64,000 nucleotides of DNA from Dyadobacter sediminis (GTDB lineage Bacteria; Bacteroidota; Bacteroidia; Cytophagales; Spirosomataceae), in NCBI RefSeq assembly GCF_005860765.1, contig NZ_VCEI01000021.1, positions 682,001 through 746,000 of the forward strand. Reading direction: 5' to 3'. This document shows positions 23,222 to 31,653 of the stretch, piece after piece. Each line of letters starts with the position of its first letter. Position 1 is the stretch's first letter. Below the pieces are notes generated by a model. The model was not told where the DNA came from. It ran no database searches and saw only the letters and a program-made list of their open reading frames with translations. The translations under genes and the position numbers were made by a program.

Positions 23222-26089
23222 ATGAGTGAATACAGTCATCGGGAAATAGAAAAAAAATGGCAGGCTTACTGGGAAAGCCAGGGAACTTTCAGCGTTGAAA
23301 ACCAGTCTGATCGTCCCAAATATTACGTTCTGGATATGTTTCCGTATCCTTCCGGTGCAGGTTTGCATGTGGGACATCCGCTGGGTTATATTGCCTCGGA
23401 TATTTACTCCCGTTACAAAAGACAAAAAGGTTTCAATGTGCTGCATCCGATGGGATTCGACAGCTTCGGACTTCCTGCTGAACAATATGCGATCCAGACC
23501 GGCCAGCATCCGGCCATTACAACCGAGCAGAACATAACGCGTTACATCGAACAGATGAAAAACCTGGGTTTCAGCTACGACTGGAACCGGGAAGTGCGCA
23601 CGTCTGATCCGGATTATTACAAGTGGACGCAGTGGATTTTCATGGAGCTTTTCAAAAGCTGGTATAACAATGAAACACAGCGTGCAGAACCTATTGAAAC
23701 GTTGATTCCGATTTTCAAAGAGAGCGGAAATGCAAAGGTGAATGCGCCTTGCGATGAAGATACACCTGTTTTTTCCGCAGCCGAATGGAATGCCTGGACG
23801 GAAGAAGAACAATATAAAATCACGCTTAAATACCGGCTTACGTACGTTGCGGATGCAACCGTAAACTGGTGCCCGGGACTGGGTTCCGTACTTTCCAATG
23901 ATGAGGTGAAAGACGGCGTTTCGGAACGCGGCGGGTTTCCGGTCATTCAGAAACTGATGCGGCAATGGATGATGCGCATTACTGCTTATGCACAGCGTTT
24001 GCTGGACGGACTGGATTCCATTGACTGGACCGAATCGCTGAAAGAACAGCAGCGCAACTGGATCGGGCGGTCTGTCGGGGCTTTGGTGAAGTTTGAGGTT
24101 TCGGGAGAAGGGAGTAAGGGAGGAATGGAGGAAAGGGACGATGTTTCTCTGGATTCAACTTCTTCGGCTTCACGAACTATCGAGGTTTTTACGACTCGTG
24201 TGGACACGATTTTTGGTGTTACATTCATTGTACTTGCGCCGGAGCATGAGCTGGTGGATGCGATTACAACACCGGAACAGCGTGGAGAAATTGATGCATA
24301 CATTGCTTCTACGCAGAAGAAATCCGAACGTGACCGGATGACGGATGTCAAAACGGTTTCGGGCGCTTTTACCGGCGCTTATGCGATCAATCCTTTTGAT
24401 GGTGAAAAAGTGCCGGTATACATTGCCGATTATGTATTGGCAGGTTACGGTACGGGTGCGGTAATGGGCGTTCCGTCCGGTGACCAGCGCGACTGGAACT
24501 TCGCTACGCATTTCGGATTGTCTATTGTGCAGATTCTGGATGCGCAGAAAGGCGTTGAAACGCAGGCGGATGCTACGAAAGAAGGACATTATATCAATTC
24601 CGGAATGATCAACGGACTTACTTTTCACGAAGCCAACAAAGTCCTGATTCGTTATCTGGAAGAAAAAGGAATTGGAAAAGGAAAAGTAAATTACCGTTTG
24701 AGAGATGCTGTTTTCAGCCGGCAGCGGTACTGGGGCGAGCCAGTTCCGGTTTTTTACAAAAATGATTCTTCAGGAAACCCGCTGCCGTATTTGCTGGAAG
24801 AGAACGAACTTCCTTTGAATCTGCCGGAAGTTGATAAATACCTGCCGACGGAGAACGGAGAACCGCCGTTGGGACGTGCACACGATTGGTCGCATGGTTC
24901 AGGGAATACTTACGAACTGAGTACGATGCCGGGTTGGGCGGGAAGCAGCTGGTACTGGTACCGTTACATGGACCCGAAAAACCAGGAGGAATTTGCTTCC
25001 GGAAATGCAATCAATTACTGGCGCGATGTGGATTTGTACATTGGCGGTACCGAACATGCGACCGGGCATTTGCTTTACAGCCGTTTCTGGAACAAGTTTC
25101 TGAAAGACAGAGGTTACGTTCCGGAAGAAGAGCCGTTCAAAAAGCTCATTAATCAGGGTATGATCCAGGGCAGAAGCAATTTTGTTTACCGCGTCAAAAG
25201 CGACGATTACAGCAAGCCCGTTTTTGTAAGTGCCGGTTTAAAATCCCAGTATGAGGTTTCTGCCTTGCATGTGGATGTGAATATTGTAGAAAATGACGTA
25301 CTGGATATGGAAAAATTCAGGAAAACACGTCAGGATATTGCAGGTGAAGCTGCGGAATTTATTCTGGAAGACGGAAAGTATCACTGCGGTGTGGAGATTG
25401 AGAAAATGTCGAAATCCAAGTTCAATGTAGTCAATCCGGATGACATAGTAGAACGATACGGTGCGGACACCTTACGCCTGTACGAAATGTTTTTGGGGCC
25501 GCTCGAACAGGCAAAACCCTGGAATACAAACGGCATTGACGGAACATTCCGCTTTATCCGGAAATTCTGGCGACTGTTTTACAACGATGCCGGACAATGG
25601 ATGGTAAAAGACGTGGCGGCAAAGCCTGAAGAACTTAAAATCCTGCATAAAACCATTAAGAAAATTGAAGAGGATACCGAAAACTTCTCGTTCAATACGG
25701 CTGTAAGTACATTTATGGTTTGTGTAAACGAGCTGGGAAGCCTGAAATGCCAGAGCAGGGAAATTCTGCAGGAACTGGTTGTGCTGCTTTCGCCTTATGT
25801 TCCGCATATCACGGAGGAACTGTGGGCTTTGCTGGGCAACGAAGCAGGAACGCTGACAAAGGCAAGTTTTCCGAAGTGGGAACAGAAGTTTATGATCGAT
25901 GCCGTTTTCGAATATCCGATCCAGATCAACGGGAAAGTCCGGATTTCACTTCCTTTTGCGCTGGATACACCGGCTTCTGATATTGAAAAAGAGGTGCTTG
26001 CCAATGAAACCGTTCAGAAATGGATGGAAGGCAACAAGCCTAAAAAAGTCATTATCGTGCCGAAGCGTATCGTGAATGTGGTGATCTGA
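23222..26089 (+). CDS. leuS: Leucyl-tRNA synthetase
   Basis: LeuRS charges tRNA-Leu in the cytoplasm. The 955-residue protein has the class I HIGH motif as HVGH at residues 49-52 and KMSKS at 728-732. The CP1 editing domain is present ([27 protein letters not shown]). [14 protein letters not shown] and the anticodon-binding and C-terminal domains are intact. An unusual low-complexity insertion of about 23 residues sits at the start of the editing domain (about residues 296-318), where most LeuRS have a few charged residues. A strong terminator follows 22 bases after the stop. Confidence 0.97.
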   Translation: MSEYSHREIEKKWQAYWESQGTFSVENQSDRPKYYVLDMFPYPSGAGLHVGHPLGYIASDIYSRYKRQKGFNVLHPMGFDSFGLPAEQYAIQTGQHPAITTEQNITRYIEQMKNLGFSYDWNREVRTSDPDYYKWTQWIFMELFKSWYNNETQRAEPIETLIPIFKESGNAKVNAPCDEDTPVFSAAEWNAWTEEEQYKITLKYRLTYVADATVNWCPGLGSVLSNDEVKDGVSERGGFPVIQKLMRQWMMRITAYAQRLLDGLDSIDWTESLKEQQRNWIGRSVGALVKFEVSGEGSKGGMEERDDVSLDSTSSASRTIEVFTTRVDTIFGVTFIVLAPEHELVDAITTPEQRGEIDAYIASTQKKSERDRMTDVKTVSGAFTGAYAINPFDGEKVPVYIADYVLAGYGTGAVMGVPSGDQRDWNFATHFGLSIVQILDAQKGVETQADATKEGHYINSGMINGLTFHEANKVLIRYLEEKGIGKGKVNYRLRDAVFSRQRYWGEPVPVFYKNDSSGNPLPYLLEENELPLNLPEVDKYLPTENGEPPLGRAHDWSHGSGNTYELSTMPGWAGSSWYWYRYMDPKNQEEFASGNAINYWRDVDLYIGGTEHATGHLLYSRFWNKFLKDRGYVPEEEPFKKLINQGMIQGRSNFVYRVKSDDYSKPVFVSAGLKSQYEVSALHVDVNIVENDVLDMEKFRKTRQDIAGEAAEFILEDGKYHCGVEIEKMSKSKFNVVNPDDIVERYGADTLRLYEMFLGPLEQAKPWNTNGIDGTFRFIRKFWRLFYNDAGQWMVKDVAAKPEELKILHKTIKKIEEDTENFSFNTAVSTFMVCVNELGSLKCQSREILQELVVLLSPYVPHITEELWALLGNEAGTLTKASFPKWEQKFMIDAVFEYPIQINGKVRISLPFALDTPASDIEKEVLANETVQKWMEGNKPKKVIIVPKRIVNVVI

Positions 26090-26110
26090 TCCGGCTGTAT
26101 GTACAAGCGA

Positions 26111-26149
26111 AAAGGTGACGCTGCCGATCTGGCAACGTCACCTTTTTTT
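26111..26149 (+). terminator. Rho-independent terminator between leuS and a convergent gene
   Basis: A 10-bp perfect stem (26111-26120 with 26136-26145) extended by an inner 4-bp helix, then TTTTT. The minus strand has a shorter T run, so it may also end the convergent 26169-26549 gene. Confidence 0.9.
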
Positions 26150-26168
26150 ATGCTGCATGAAAGTTTGA

Positions 26169-26549
26169 TTATTCAAAGCTGATTTTTCTTTCGACAGGTT
26201 TTTCGCTCAGTTCAAAATGGTGCGAGTGTTTTTCACCGTTGCCATATACTTCAATATAATAGCTTCCATCCGGCAATTCACTCACATCCAGCGATTTTCT
26301 GAACTTGTCCACATTTTTGCCAACTACTTCTTTATACATCGTGTTTCCGCGTTTATCCATGAGTACAATAATGGTTTTGGAAGCAGTAAATTTATCTACA
26401 CAAACCTGAATTTTGCCGCTTCTTGCAGCGTAAATACTGGTTCCGAAGCTGCTTGCTTTTTTAGCCTCTTTGTCTGATGCAAAAGAGCTAAATGCAAAAG
26501 TTACAGAAAATGCTACGGCTAAGGCGATTGTTTTAAGTGAATTTTTCAT
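26169..26549 (-). CDS. Small secreted protein, DUF3244/Por-tail-like beta domain
   Basis: A 126-residue protein with a signal peptide ending FSSFAS. The mature domain has the pattern of short beta strands seen in DUF3244 and type IX sorting-tail-like domains: IIVLMDKRGNTMY, LDVSELPDGSYYIEVY, HHFELSE. It carries no obvious catalytic motif. Whether it works as a sorting signal is doubtful, because the domain is the whole mature protein. It could be an extracytoplasmic structural or binding protein. A TATATTTG promoter element lies about 47 bases upstream. Confidence 0.75.
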   Translation of the reverse strand: MKNSLKTIALAVAFSVTFAFSSFASDKEAKKASSFGTSIYAARSGKIQVCVDKFTASKTIIVLMDKRGNTMYKEVVGKNVDKFRKSLDVSELPDGSYYIEVYGNGEKHSHHFELSEKPVERKISFE

Positions 26550-26595
26550 GGCTTTTATTATTTAAGTTGGCTAATGTTGTTCTGAATGAACATGA

Positions 26596-26603
26596 CAAAT
26601 ATA
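26596..26603 (-). promoter_or_regulatory. Promoter -7 element for the small secreted protein gene
   Basis: Minus-strand TATATTTG, exact TAnnTTTG, with no convincing -33. Leader about 40 bases. Confidence 0.45.
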
Positions 26604-26718
26604 ATGGCTATAACAGGTACTATGCATTACAAAGTACATGAGTGGCAAATGGATAAAATGAACGGCCGGATACCCGTCACAATCTGGAACAATCCTGATT
26701 TCCGTTGCCGATCTTTTG

Positions 26719-26726
26719 TACTTTTG
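26719..26726 (+). promoter_or_regulatory. Promoter -7 element immediately before the GH25 gene
   Basis: TACTTTTG, an exact TAnnTTTG, ends only five bases before the ATG at 26732. With the usual spacing the transcript would start at or next to the start codon. Confidence 0.5.
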
Positions 26727-26731
26727 CACAC

Positions 26732-27535
26732 ATGGCAAAGAAGAAAGTGCAAATTCCTGCGGATGACCCCGAGTACATAAAACCGCTTCCTGCAAAAGGC
26801 TGGGCAATCATTGCAGCAATTGTTTTACTGATTGGAGGGCTGGTCTGGTGGCTCGACAGGAAAGATGAAAACCAGTGGGAATTTGTCAGCAAATTTGGCA
26901 TTAAGCTGCCGTTACGATATGCCATTCACGGAATTGATGTTTCGCACCATAACGCAAAGATCAATTGGGACAAACTGAAAAATACGCATTCAGGGAACGT
27001 CAGAATTGATTTTGTCTATATCAAAGCCACCGAAGGCGCCACGCATCTCGACAGGCAATTTCAAAGAAACTGGCGTGAGGCAAAAAGGGTAGGGATGAGG
27101 CGCGGTGCGTATCATTTTTACAATCCAAGGGTCATGTCCGACCGGCAGGTGCAGAACTTCATCGGTCAGGTGAGAATGGAACCCGGCGATCTGCCGCCTG
27201 TTCTGGATCTGGAAACGCACGCGCACAAGCCGGACGATATCATCATCCGCGGCGTTCGCAACTGGCTTGAACAAATTGAAGCGCATTACGGAATGCGGCC
27301 GGTGATTTATGTAAACGAACATTTTTACAAAAAATACATTGCCGGGAATTTTGACGATTACCCGCTCTGGCTCGCAGGATATTCGCGCACGCATGTAAAT
27401 GATCTTGCAACCGATTCGCAGGTTCTGTTCTGGCAGCACAGCGAAAAAGGCTGGGCCGACGGAATTCATGGTTTTGTGGATTACAATGTATTCCTTCACG
27501 AGCCGGAAGACTGGAAAACACTTGCTGGTCGTTAG
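26732..27535 (+). CDS. Glycoside hydrolase family 25 lysozyme, membrane-anchored
   Basis: GH25 enzymes cleave the MurNAc-GlcNAc bond of peptidoglycan. The 267-residue protein has a single N-terminal membrane segment (about residues 23-41) that probably anchors it facing the periplasm. Catalytic features follow: GIDVSHHNAKINW (first Asp), FVYIKATEG, YHFYNP, and PPVLDLE with the Asp and Glu of the active site; later WLAGYS and VDYNVF. The ATG at 26732 fits the basic MAKKK start. A promoter element sits five bases upstream, suggesting a near-leaderless mRNA. Confidence 0.92.
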   Translation: MAKKKVQIPADDPEYIKPLPAKGWAIIAAIVLLIGGLVWWLDRKDENQWEFVSKFGIKLPLRYAIHGIDVSHHNAKINWDKLKNTHSGNVRIDFVYIKATEGATHLDRQFQRNWREAKRVGMRRGAYHFYNPRVMSDRQVQNFIGQVRMEPGDLPPVLDLETHAHKPDDIIIRGVRNWLEQIEAHYGMRPVIYVNEHFYKKYIAGNFDDYPLWLAGYSRTHVNDLATDSQVLFWQHSEKGWADGIHGFVDYNVFLHEPEDWKTLAGR

Positions 27536-27604
27536 TTGGGTTCATTGCCGCAACCGAATAATAAAGCAGGTATTTATACGCTGAAATACAGTGGCTTATA
27601 ATTG

Positions 27605-27612
27605 TAAATTTG
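27605..27612 (+). promoter_or_regulatory. Promoter -7 element for the 27638 lipoprotein gene
   Basis: TAAATTTG, an exact TAnnTTTG, with CTG 21 bases upstream. Leader about 20 bases. Confidence 0.45.
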
Positions 27613-27637
27613 ATAAACAATCAAACTTTTATATGCC

Positions 27638-28354
27638 ATGAAATTACTTCACAAATGTCTGATTCTGCTTATGTCCTGCCTTTCCGCAGCTTCATGCACT
27701 ACAACGGCCATTCTTTCGTCCAAATTTGAAAATTATACGGCTGAAACCTTGCCCGCGCACAACATTCCCGGAGATCCTTCCGGTGATGAAATAACCTATG
27801 TTACGGAACTTCAGCCCCGGATACGCATCGTCAATTCGGTAGGCGCCGGCCAGAAAGCATTGCGTTTTAACCAGGTTTCGGCTCCGGGCCTTACCGCGCA
27901 TAATCAATGGCTCGGATTCAAGGGAATTTCAACAAACCTTACGCAGCCATTGTGGTTTTACTTTACGGCTACGCATTCCGGAACAGGCGGAAGGCTGACG
28001 ATTGATGTTTCAGACGGCGTTGCCAACCTGTTTGCAAGAATGATGATCAATTCAAACGGCGATGTAATTGTTGTACGCAGTTTTCCTTCCAACGAAGAAC
28101 TAGTCGGGAACATACCGCCGGGTATGTCGCATACAATCATTTTTACGCTCAATCTCAACAACGGCAAGTACAATTTGTCCATACTGAAATCGGGCGGAAA
28201 TATTCTGGTCAAAGACATTCCGGTTCTGGCAGAAAACATATTGTCCTATGCGAATCCTTCGCGGCCGGCGATCGGTTTCCGGTTTGAAGACGGCAGTTCG
28301 GATACAAGGCAATATGTGCTGGAAGAAATATTCATCAGTAAAAAGCAGCCTTGA
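27638..28354 (+). CDS. Hypothetical lipoprotein
   Basis: A 238-residue protein with a lipoprotein signal (hydrophobic stretch, LSAASC lipobox, Cys20). The mature part is beta-rich (LWFYFTATHSGTGGRLTIDVSD; NLFARMMINSNGD), which suggests a jelly-roll or lectin-like fold, but I do not recognise a family. No catalytic motif is visible. It lies between the lysozyme gene and a strong terminator; its own promoter element precedes it. Confidence 0.8.
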   Translation: MKLLHKCLILLMSCLSAASCTTTAILSSKFENYTAETLPAHNIPGDPSGDEITYVTELQPRIRIVNSVGAGQKALRFNQVSAPGLTAHNQWLGFKGISTNLTQPLWFYFTATHSGTGGRLTIDVSDGVANLFARMMINSNGDVIVVRSFPSNEELVGNIPPGMSHTIIFTLNLNNGKYNLSILKSGGNILVKDIPVLAENILSYANPSRPAIGFRFEDGSSDTRQYVLEEIFISKKQP

Positions 28355-28373
28355 ACTGCACTTCTAAAACTTC

Positions 28374-28420
28374 ATTCCTCAGACTGTACCGTACAAAACC
28401 GGTTGTCTGAGGAATTTTTT
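28374..28420 (+). terminator. Rho-independent terminator after the 27638 lipoprotein gene
   Basis: Perfect 11-bp stem (28374-28384 with 28405-28415) followed by TTTTT, with a 20-base loop. It overlaps the 3' end of the convergent agmatine deiminase gene by two bases. Confidence 0.85.
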
Positions 28421-29477
28421 ATATCAGCGGTTCCTGCTGGCTGAGACAATGAAAGCTTCCTTGTCCCCAGATGATTTCAGTCGCTGCCAGCGGAATTATT
28501 TTACGGTCCGGAAATGCTTTTTCCAGTATATCAATTGCAGTCTGGTCATTTGGATTATTAAAAACAGGAACGATAACACCCGCATTGCAGATCAGGAAAT
28601 TGGCATAAGAACCCGGCGTACGGAAATCGTCAATGACAACGGCTTTCGGCATCGGAATCTCCACGATGTTCAGCTGCTTGCCGTTTACAAGACGCATTTT
28701 TTTCAGCATTTCAAGGTTAGTCTGAAGAATGCCGTAGTTTTCGTCATTCCTGTCATTTTCCACGCATGCTATAACCGTATCTTCATTGATAAAGCGCGTT
28801 GTGTCGTCGATATGCCCGTCGGTGTCGTCACCGACGATGCCGCCTTCCACCCACAGAACCTGCTCGATACCATAAAAGTGACTCAGTTTTTCTTCAATCT
28901 GGCTCTGATTCAGGTGCGGGTTGCGGTTCGGGTTCAGCAGGCAGGATTTGCTCGTCAGCAGGCTTCCGGCACCGTTGAATTCCACTGCGCCGCCTTCCAT
29001 GATGATGCCCGGATTTACAACCGGAATATCCAGGTATTCTGCCACTGCTTCCGGAGTGCGGTTGTCGTCGTCATAAGGAGGATATTTGCCGCCCCACGCA
29101 TTATGGCCCCAGTTTACGATCATTTTCTCCGATGTTTTCTTATTGATCAGAAAAGCAGGGCCGTGATCGCGGCACCATGCATCGTTCGTAGGCTTCACAA
29201 TGAATTCAATTCTGGACAGATCAACGCCTGTCTTGTCCAGTTCTTTACTAATTTCCTTTTTCAGATTTTCGTCATTTGCAATAATTCCGACATTTTCGCC
29301 CTGGCTGATTGCTTTTATAAACGCAAGATACTGCGGGCGCATTCTGGCGAGTCTGTCGCCTTGCCAGGAAGAATCATTGTGCGGAAATGTAAGCCAGGTG
29401 GCACGATGCGGAAACCATTCGGCTGGAAATGAAAACCCGAGTTCTCTCGGAGTCAGTGGGTCGGTAAATTCAGGCAC
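28419..29477 (-). CDS. aguA: Agmatine deiminase
   Basis: AguA converts agmatine to N-carbamoylputrescine and ammonia. A 352-residue protein of the peptidylarginine-deiminase-like fold. Visible active-site motifs: NDAWCRDHGPAF, EGGAVEFNG, GDDTDGHIDDTTRF, and the nucleophilic Cys in GQGSFHCLSQQEP near the C-terminus. The GTG at 29477 (VPEFTDPLTPRELGF) is chosen because the family begins about ten residues before PRELGF; the open frame extends to 29639 but that part is unlike any family member and covers a terminator. The next pathway enzyme, AguB, is encoded about 9.6 kb away on the same strand. Confidence 0.9.
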   Translation of the reverse strand: MPEFTDPLTPRELGFSFPAEWFPHRATWLTFPHNDSSWQGDRLARMRPQYLAFIKAISQGENVGIIANDENLKKEISKELDKTGVDLSRIEFIVKPTNDAWCRDHGPAFLINKKTSEKMIVNWGHNAWGGKYPPYDDDNRTPEAVAEYLDIPVVNPGIIMEGGAVEFNGAGSLLTSKSCLLNPNRNPHLNQSQIEEKLSHFYGIEQVLWVEGGIVGDDTDGHIDDTTRFINEDTVIACVENDRNDENYGILQTNLEMLKKMRLVNGKQLNIVEIPMPKAVVIDDFRTPGSYANFLICNAGVIVPVFNNPNDQTAIDILEKAFPDRKIIPLAATEIIWGQGSFHCLSQQEPLI

Positions 29478-29603
29478 AACGGATGCTATATAAGTGTAAA
29501 ACAAAAGCCGGCAAATGGCAGGAACAGTTTCGCACGGGCAATTGCCTTTACCCGTAACTTCCTGATCTTTTTGGCGGCCGTTACTTTGATTTACCTTCTT
29601 AAG

Positions 29604-29632
29604 AAAAAAATGGTTCCCGCAACAGGAACCAT
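29604..29632 (-). terminator. Rho-independent terminator after the Hint-like gene
   Basis: An 8-bp perfect stem (29625-29632 with 29610-29617) followed on the minus strand by seven T. It sits between the Hint-like gene and aguA. Confidence 0.8.
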
Positions 29633-29662
29633 GGAGCAATGCAGTGGAGTAAATGATGTGTT

Positions 29663-30244
29663 TCAGTTGTTGGCAATCACTACATTCCCGACCAGGAAAG
29701 TCCCGTCGGCTGTTTCAAGATTGTATGCTTTGTTCACTTTTCTTGCGTTTTCCTGTATAGCGCCTACTTTCCAGGAAGATGCCATGCCGGTCAAAGGTTC
29801 GTAGCGGTAAAGTATGTCGTTTTTGGAAAGTTTGCTCATCCTCTTTTTGCCATGACGTGTCTGCACGTAATGCTGCGGGGCGGCTTCCAGCAAGATGGCC
29901 GGAACCATGGTTTGCTGATCCGTTTTTTTGCCGGCAGGTTTAAGATACACGGCGGTCAGCGCAGAAGCAGGCTTGTCATAAACATTCACGTGTTTTACTT
30001 CGGTCGTATTGCTTTTGCCTCTTTTGCAGGTTTGCACATGTTCGCCCGCTCTGATATCGGCAATGCGTTTGATGCTTCCGTCGGCCATTGTAACAGCTGC
30101 ATTGGCAGAGAAAAAACGGCCGCCTTTATGCTTTTTCAAAAAATGAAAAGGTTCAGATCTGAAATTGGCCGCCTTTGTTACAGGAGCAGCCAGCAGGCTG
30201 AAGAATAAAACAAGTAAAGTGGTGAAAACGCTAACCTTTCGCAT
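29663..30244 (-). CDS. Secreted Hint-like (Hedgehog/intein) domain protein, catalytic Cys absent
   Basis: A 193-residue protein with a signal peptide (about residues 1-25). The mature part is one Hint-like domain: block A region NAAVTMADGSIKRIADIRAGEHV, a block B-like PQHYVQT with His, and a terminal AYNLETADGTFLV followed by VVIANN. In active Hint domains the first position is Cys (or Ser/Thr) directly before block A; here the aligned segment is FFSANAAV, with Phe or Ser in its place. Self-cleavage therefore looks unlikely. No toxin or other partner domain is attached. It follows the AEC carrier gene by 24 bases and has its own terminator. Confidence 0.72.
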   Translation of the reverse strand: MRKVSVFTTLLVLFFSLLAAPVTKAANFRSEPFHFLKKHKGGRFFSANAAVTMADGSIKRIADIRAGEHVQTCKRGKSNTTEVKHVNVYDKPASALTAVYLKPAGKKTDQQTMVPAILLEAAPQHYVQTRHGKKRMSKLSKNDILYRYEPLTGMASSWKVGAIQENARKVNKAYNLETADGTFLVGNVVIANN

Positions 30245-30268
30245 AAAGAATTTTTTGATTCAGGAAAT

Positions 30269-31363
30269 TCAGGCCTTGGACACTTTTACAAATACTTTGC
30301 TCAGCGCATTCGGCAGTGAACCAAGTGCAATCAGTATGAGTCCCGTAGTAAGAAGCGTGGCAGTGTGCGCAAAGAATGAGCCTGACGACAAAATGGCAAG
30401 AATCAGGATGGTTGAAAAAGGCAGTGAAAAAGCAAGCAGCAAAACAGCCAGTTCCAGATCAAAAGTCCTTTTTTCCTTTGGCATGGATTTGGCTTCTTCC
30501 CGCAGGTTGAATGCGGAAATATGCGCCAGCGGCCAGAAACTTGCCGCGCTCAGCGGAATAACAATGGCCAGCAAAATCATGGAAAGATCCGTAATGTTGA
30601 GAACATAGATCATTCCTGCGCTGATAATCATCGTGATTCCGGCACGGAAAAACAGAATACTCGCCACAATTCTTTTCTTTCCTTCTTTCAGCTGAACGGC
30701 CAGTCCGATGAACAAAAGCACAAGCGGTGTCATCATGGCGCTGGTTTTGTCAAAAATTTCGGTGATGACCGACGGCAACGTATTATAAGTTACCCCGAAA
30801 CTCAGGAGAATGATCGCGAGAAAAATCAGGATATTGATCGGTTCCTGAAACATGCTTGCAAAAAGGCTCTTCAGCTTGCCGCCCATTTTGGTTTCCTTGT
30901 CGTCGCTGTTTTTCAGGAACATGTTCATGGCAAGGATATACAGCGAAATCAGCACAAAAAACTTGTTTCCAACATCGGCCAAAGCAGCAATAGCAAGACT
31001 TTTTTCACCCAGGAATTCGGCAATAAACGGGAAACAGGACAAGCCGGGCGCAAGGGAAGGAATCAGCATCATCAGCGTTCTGCCTGTCGGGCTGTTTTTT
31101 TCAATGCCGAAAAGCGTAAAAGCGAGCGGAGCGGAAAAGAACATCAGAAAGTTGAAAACCAGTGTGACCACCGGAATAATGATCATGGAAGAACTGATTT
31201 CTATCTTCATCAGCGAGATAAAGATCGTGGATGGCAATGCAACGGATAAGATAATTTCTTTGATGCCGTTCGTCTGGTCTTTGTTCCTGAACTTGCTTTT
31301 GAGCATTAGACCCAAAGCAATCAGTAATAGGAGTGTTATGGTTTTTTGCAATGCATCACTCAT
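30269..31363 (-). CDS. AEC family transporter (auxin efflux carrier-like)
   Basis: A 364-residue hydrophobic protein with about ten predicted membrane segments arranged in two groups around a charged central loop (KNSDDKETKMGGKLKS). The pattern (ALPSTIFISLMKIEI; SLAPGLSCFPFIAEFLGE) matches AEC permeases, which export or exchange organic anions in bacteria. The ATG at 31363 (MSDAL) is preferred over the TTG at 31369. The downstream Hint-like gene starts 24 bases after its stop, so the two may be cotranscribed. Substrate unknown. Confidence 0.8.
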   Translation of the reverse strand: MSDALQKTITLLLLIALGLMLKSKFRNKDQTNGIKEIILSVALPSTIFISLMKIEISSSMIIIPVVTLVFNFLMFFSAPLAFTLFGIEKNSPTGRTLMMLIPSLAPGLSCFPFIAEFLGEKSLAIAALADVGNKFFVLISLYILAMNMFLKNSDDKETKMGGKLKSLFASMFQEPINILIFLAIILLSFGVTYNTLPSVITEIFDKTSAMMTPLVLLFIGLAVQLKEGKKRIVASILFFRAGITMIISAGMIYVLNITDLSMILLAIVIPLSAASFWPLAHISAFNLREEAKSMPKEKRTFDLELAVLLLAFSLPFSTILILAILSSGSFFAHTATLLTTGLILIALGSLPNALSKVFVKVSKA

Positions 31364-31443
31364 GATCAAAAAATATTTGTTTGGTCAATTTGTTACTTAC
31401 GGGTTGATGGAAGGGTTTTCGGGCGTCAGAATTTTGAGACATG

Positions 31444-31539
31444 TGTCATGATTGGAATGAAATGTCATTTTTGGTCATGAATTGTTTGGAATGTCATGGT
31501 TGGAATGAGATGTCATGTTTGGTCATGATTAAAATGAGA
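31444..31539. repeat. Two tandem 48-bp repeat copies
   Basis: Copy 1 is 31444-31491 and copy 2 is 31492-31539; the first 37 positions differ at three places. Each copy itself holds two related TGTCAT/GGTCATG units, and a partial third unit follows to about 31555. There is no coding potential. It lies between the AEC and aminotransferase genes. Confidence 0.75.
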
Positions 31540-31562
31540 ATCATTTTTTGTCATGCGTTGGC

Positions 31563-31626
31563 ATATCGGGCGTAGTCGAAGCAATCGATTTCTTTGTATT
31601 TTAACTGCTTCGACTGCGCTTGATAT
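31563..31626. repeat. REP-like extragenic palindrome, copy 1
   Basis: 21-base arms (31563-31583 and 31606-31626) match at about 18 positions in inverted orientation around a 22-base AT-rich loop. The arms carry AGTCGAAGCA and TGCTTCGACT cores and end in TGATATGACA. A related element is at 46413-46475. Confidence 0.75.
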
Positions 31627-31653
31627 GACAGGTTTTAACAATTTGCAATAAAA

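Noticed and set aside
28449-29432. 327-codon open frame opposite agmatine deiminase
   Set aside because: Antisense to a complete enzyme gene; no family resemblance.
29478-29639. N-terminal extension of agmatine deiminase
   Set aside because: It crosses the terminator at 29604-29632 and has no family counterpart; a GTG start at 29477 fits the normal length.
31444-31555. Possible CRISPR array
   Set aside because: Only two contiguous copies without spacers, and no cas genes in the window.
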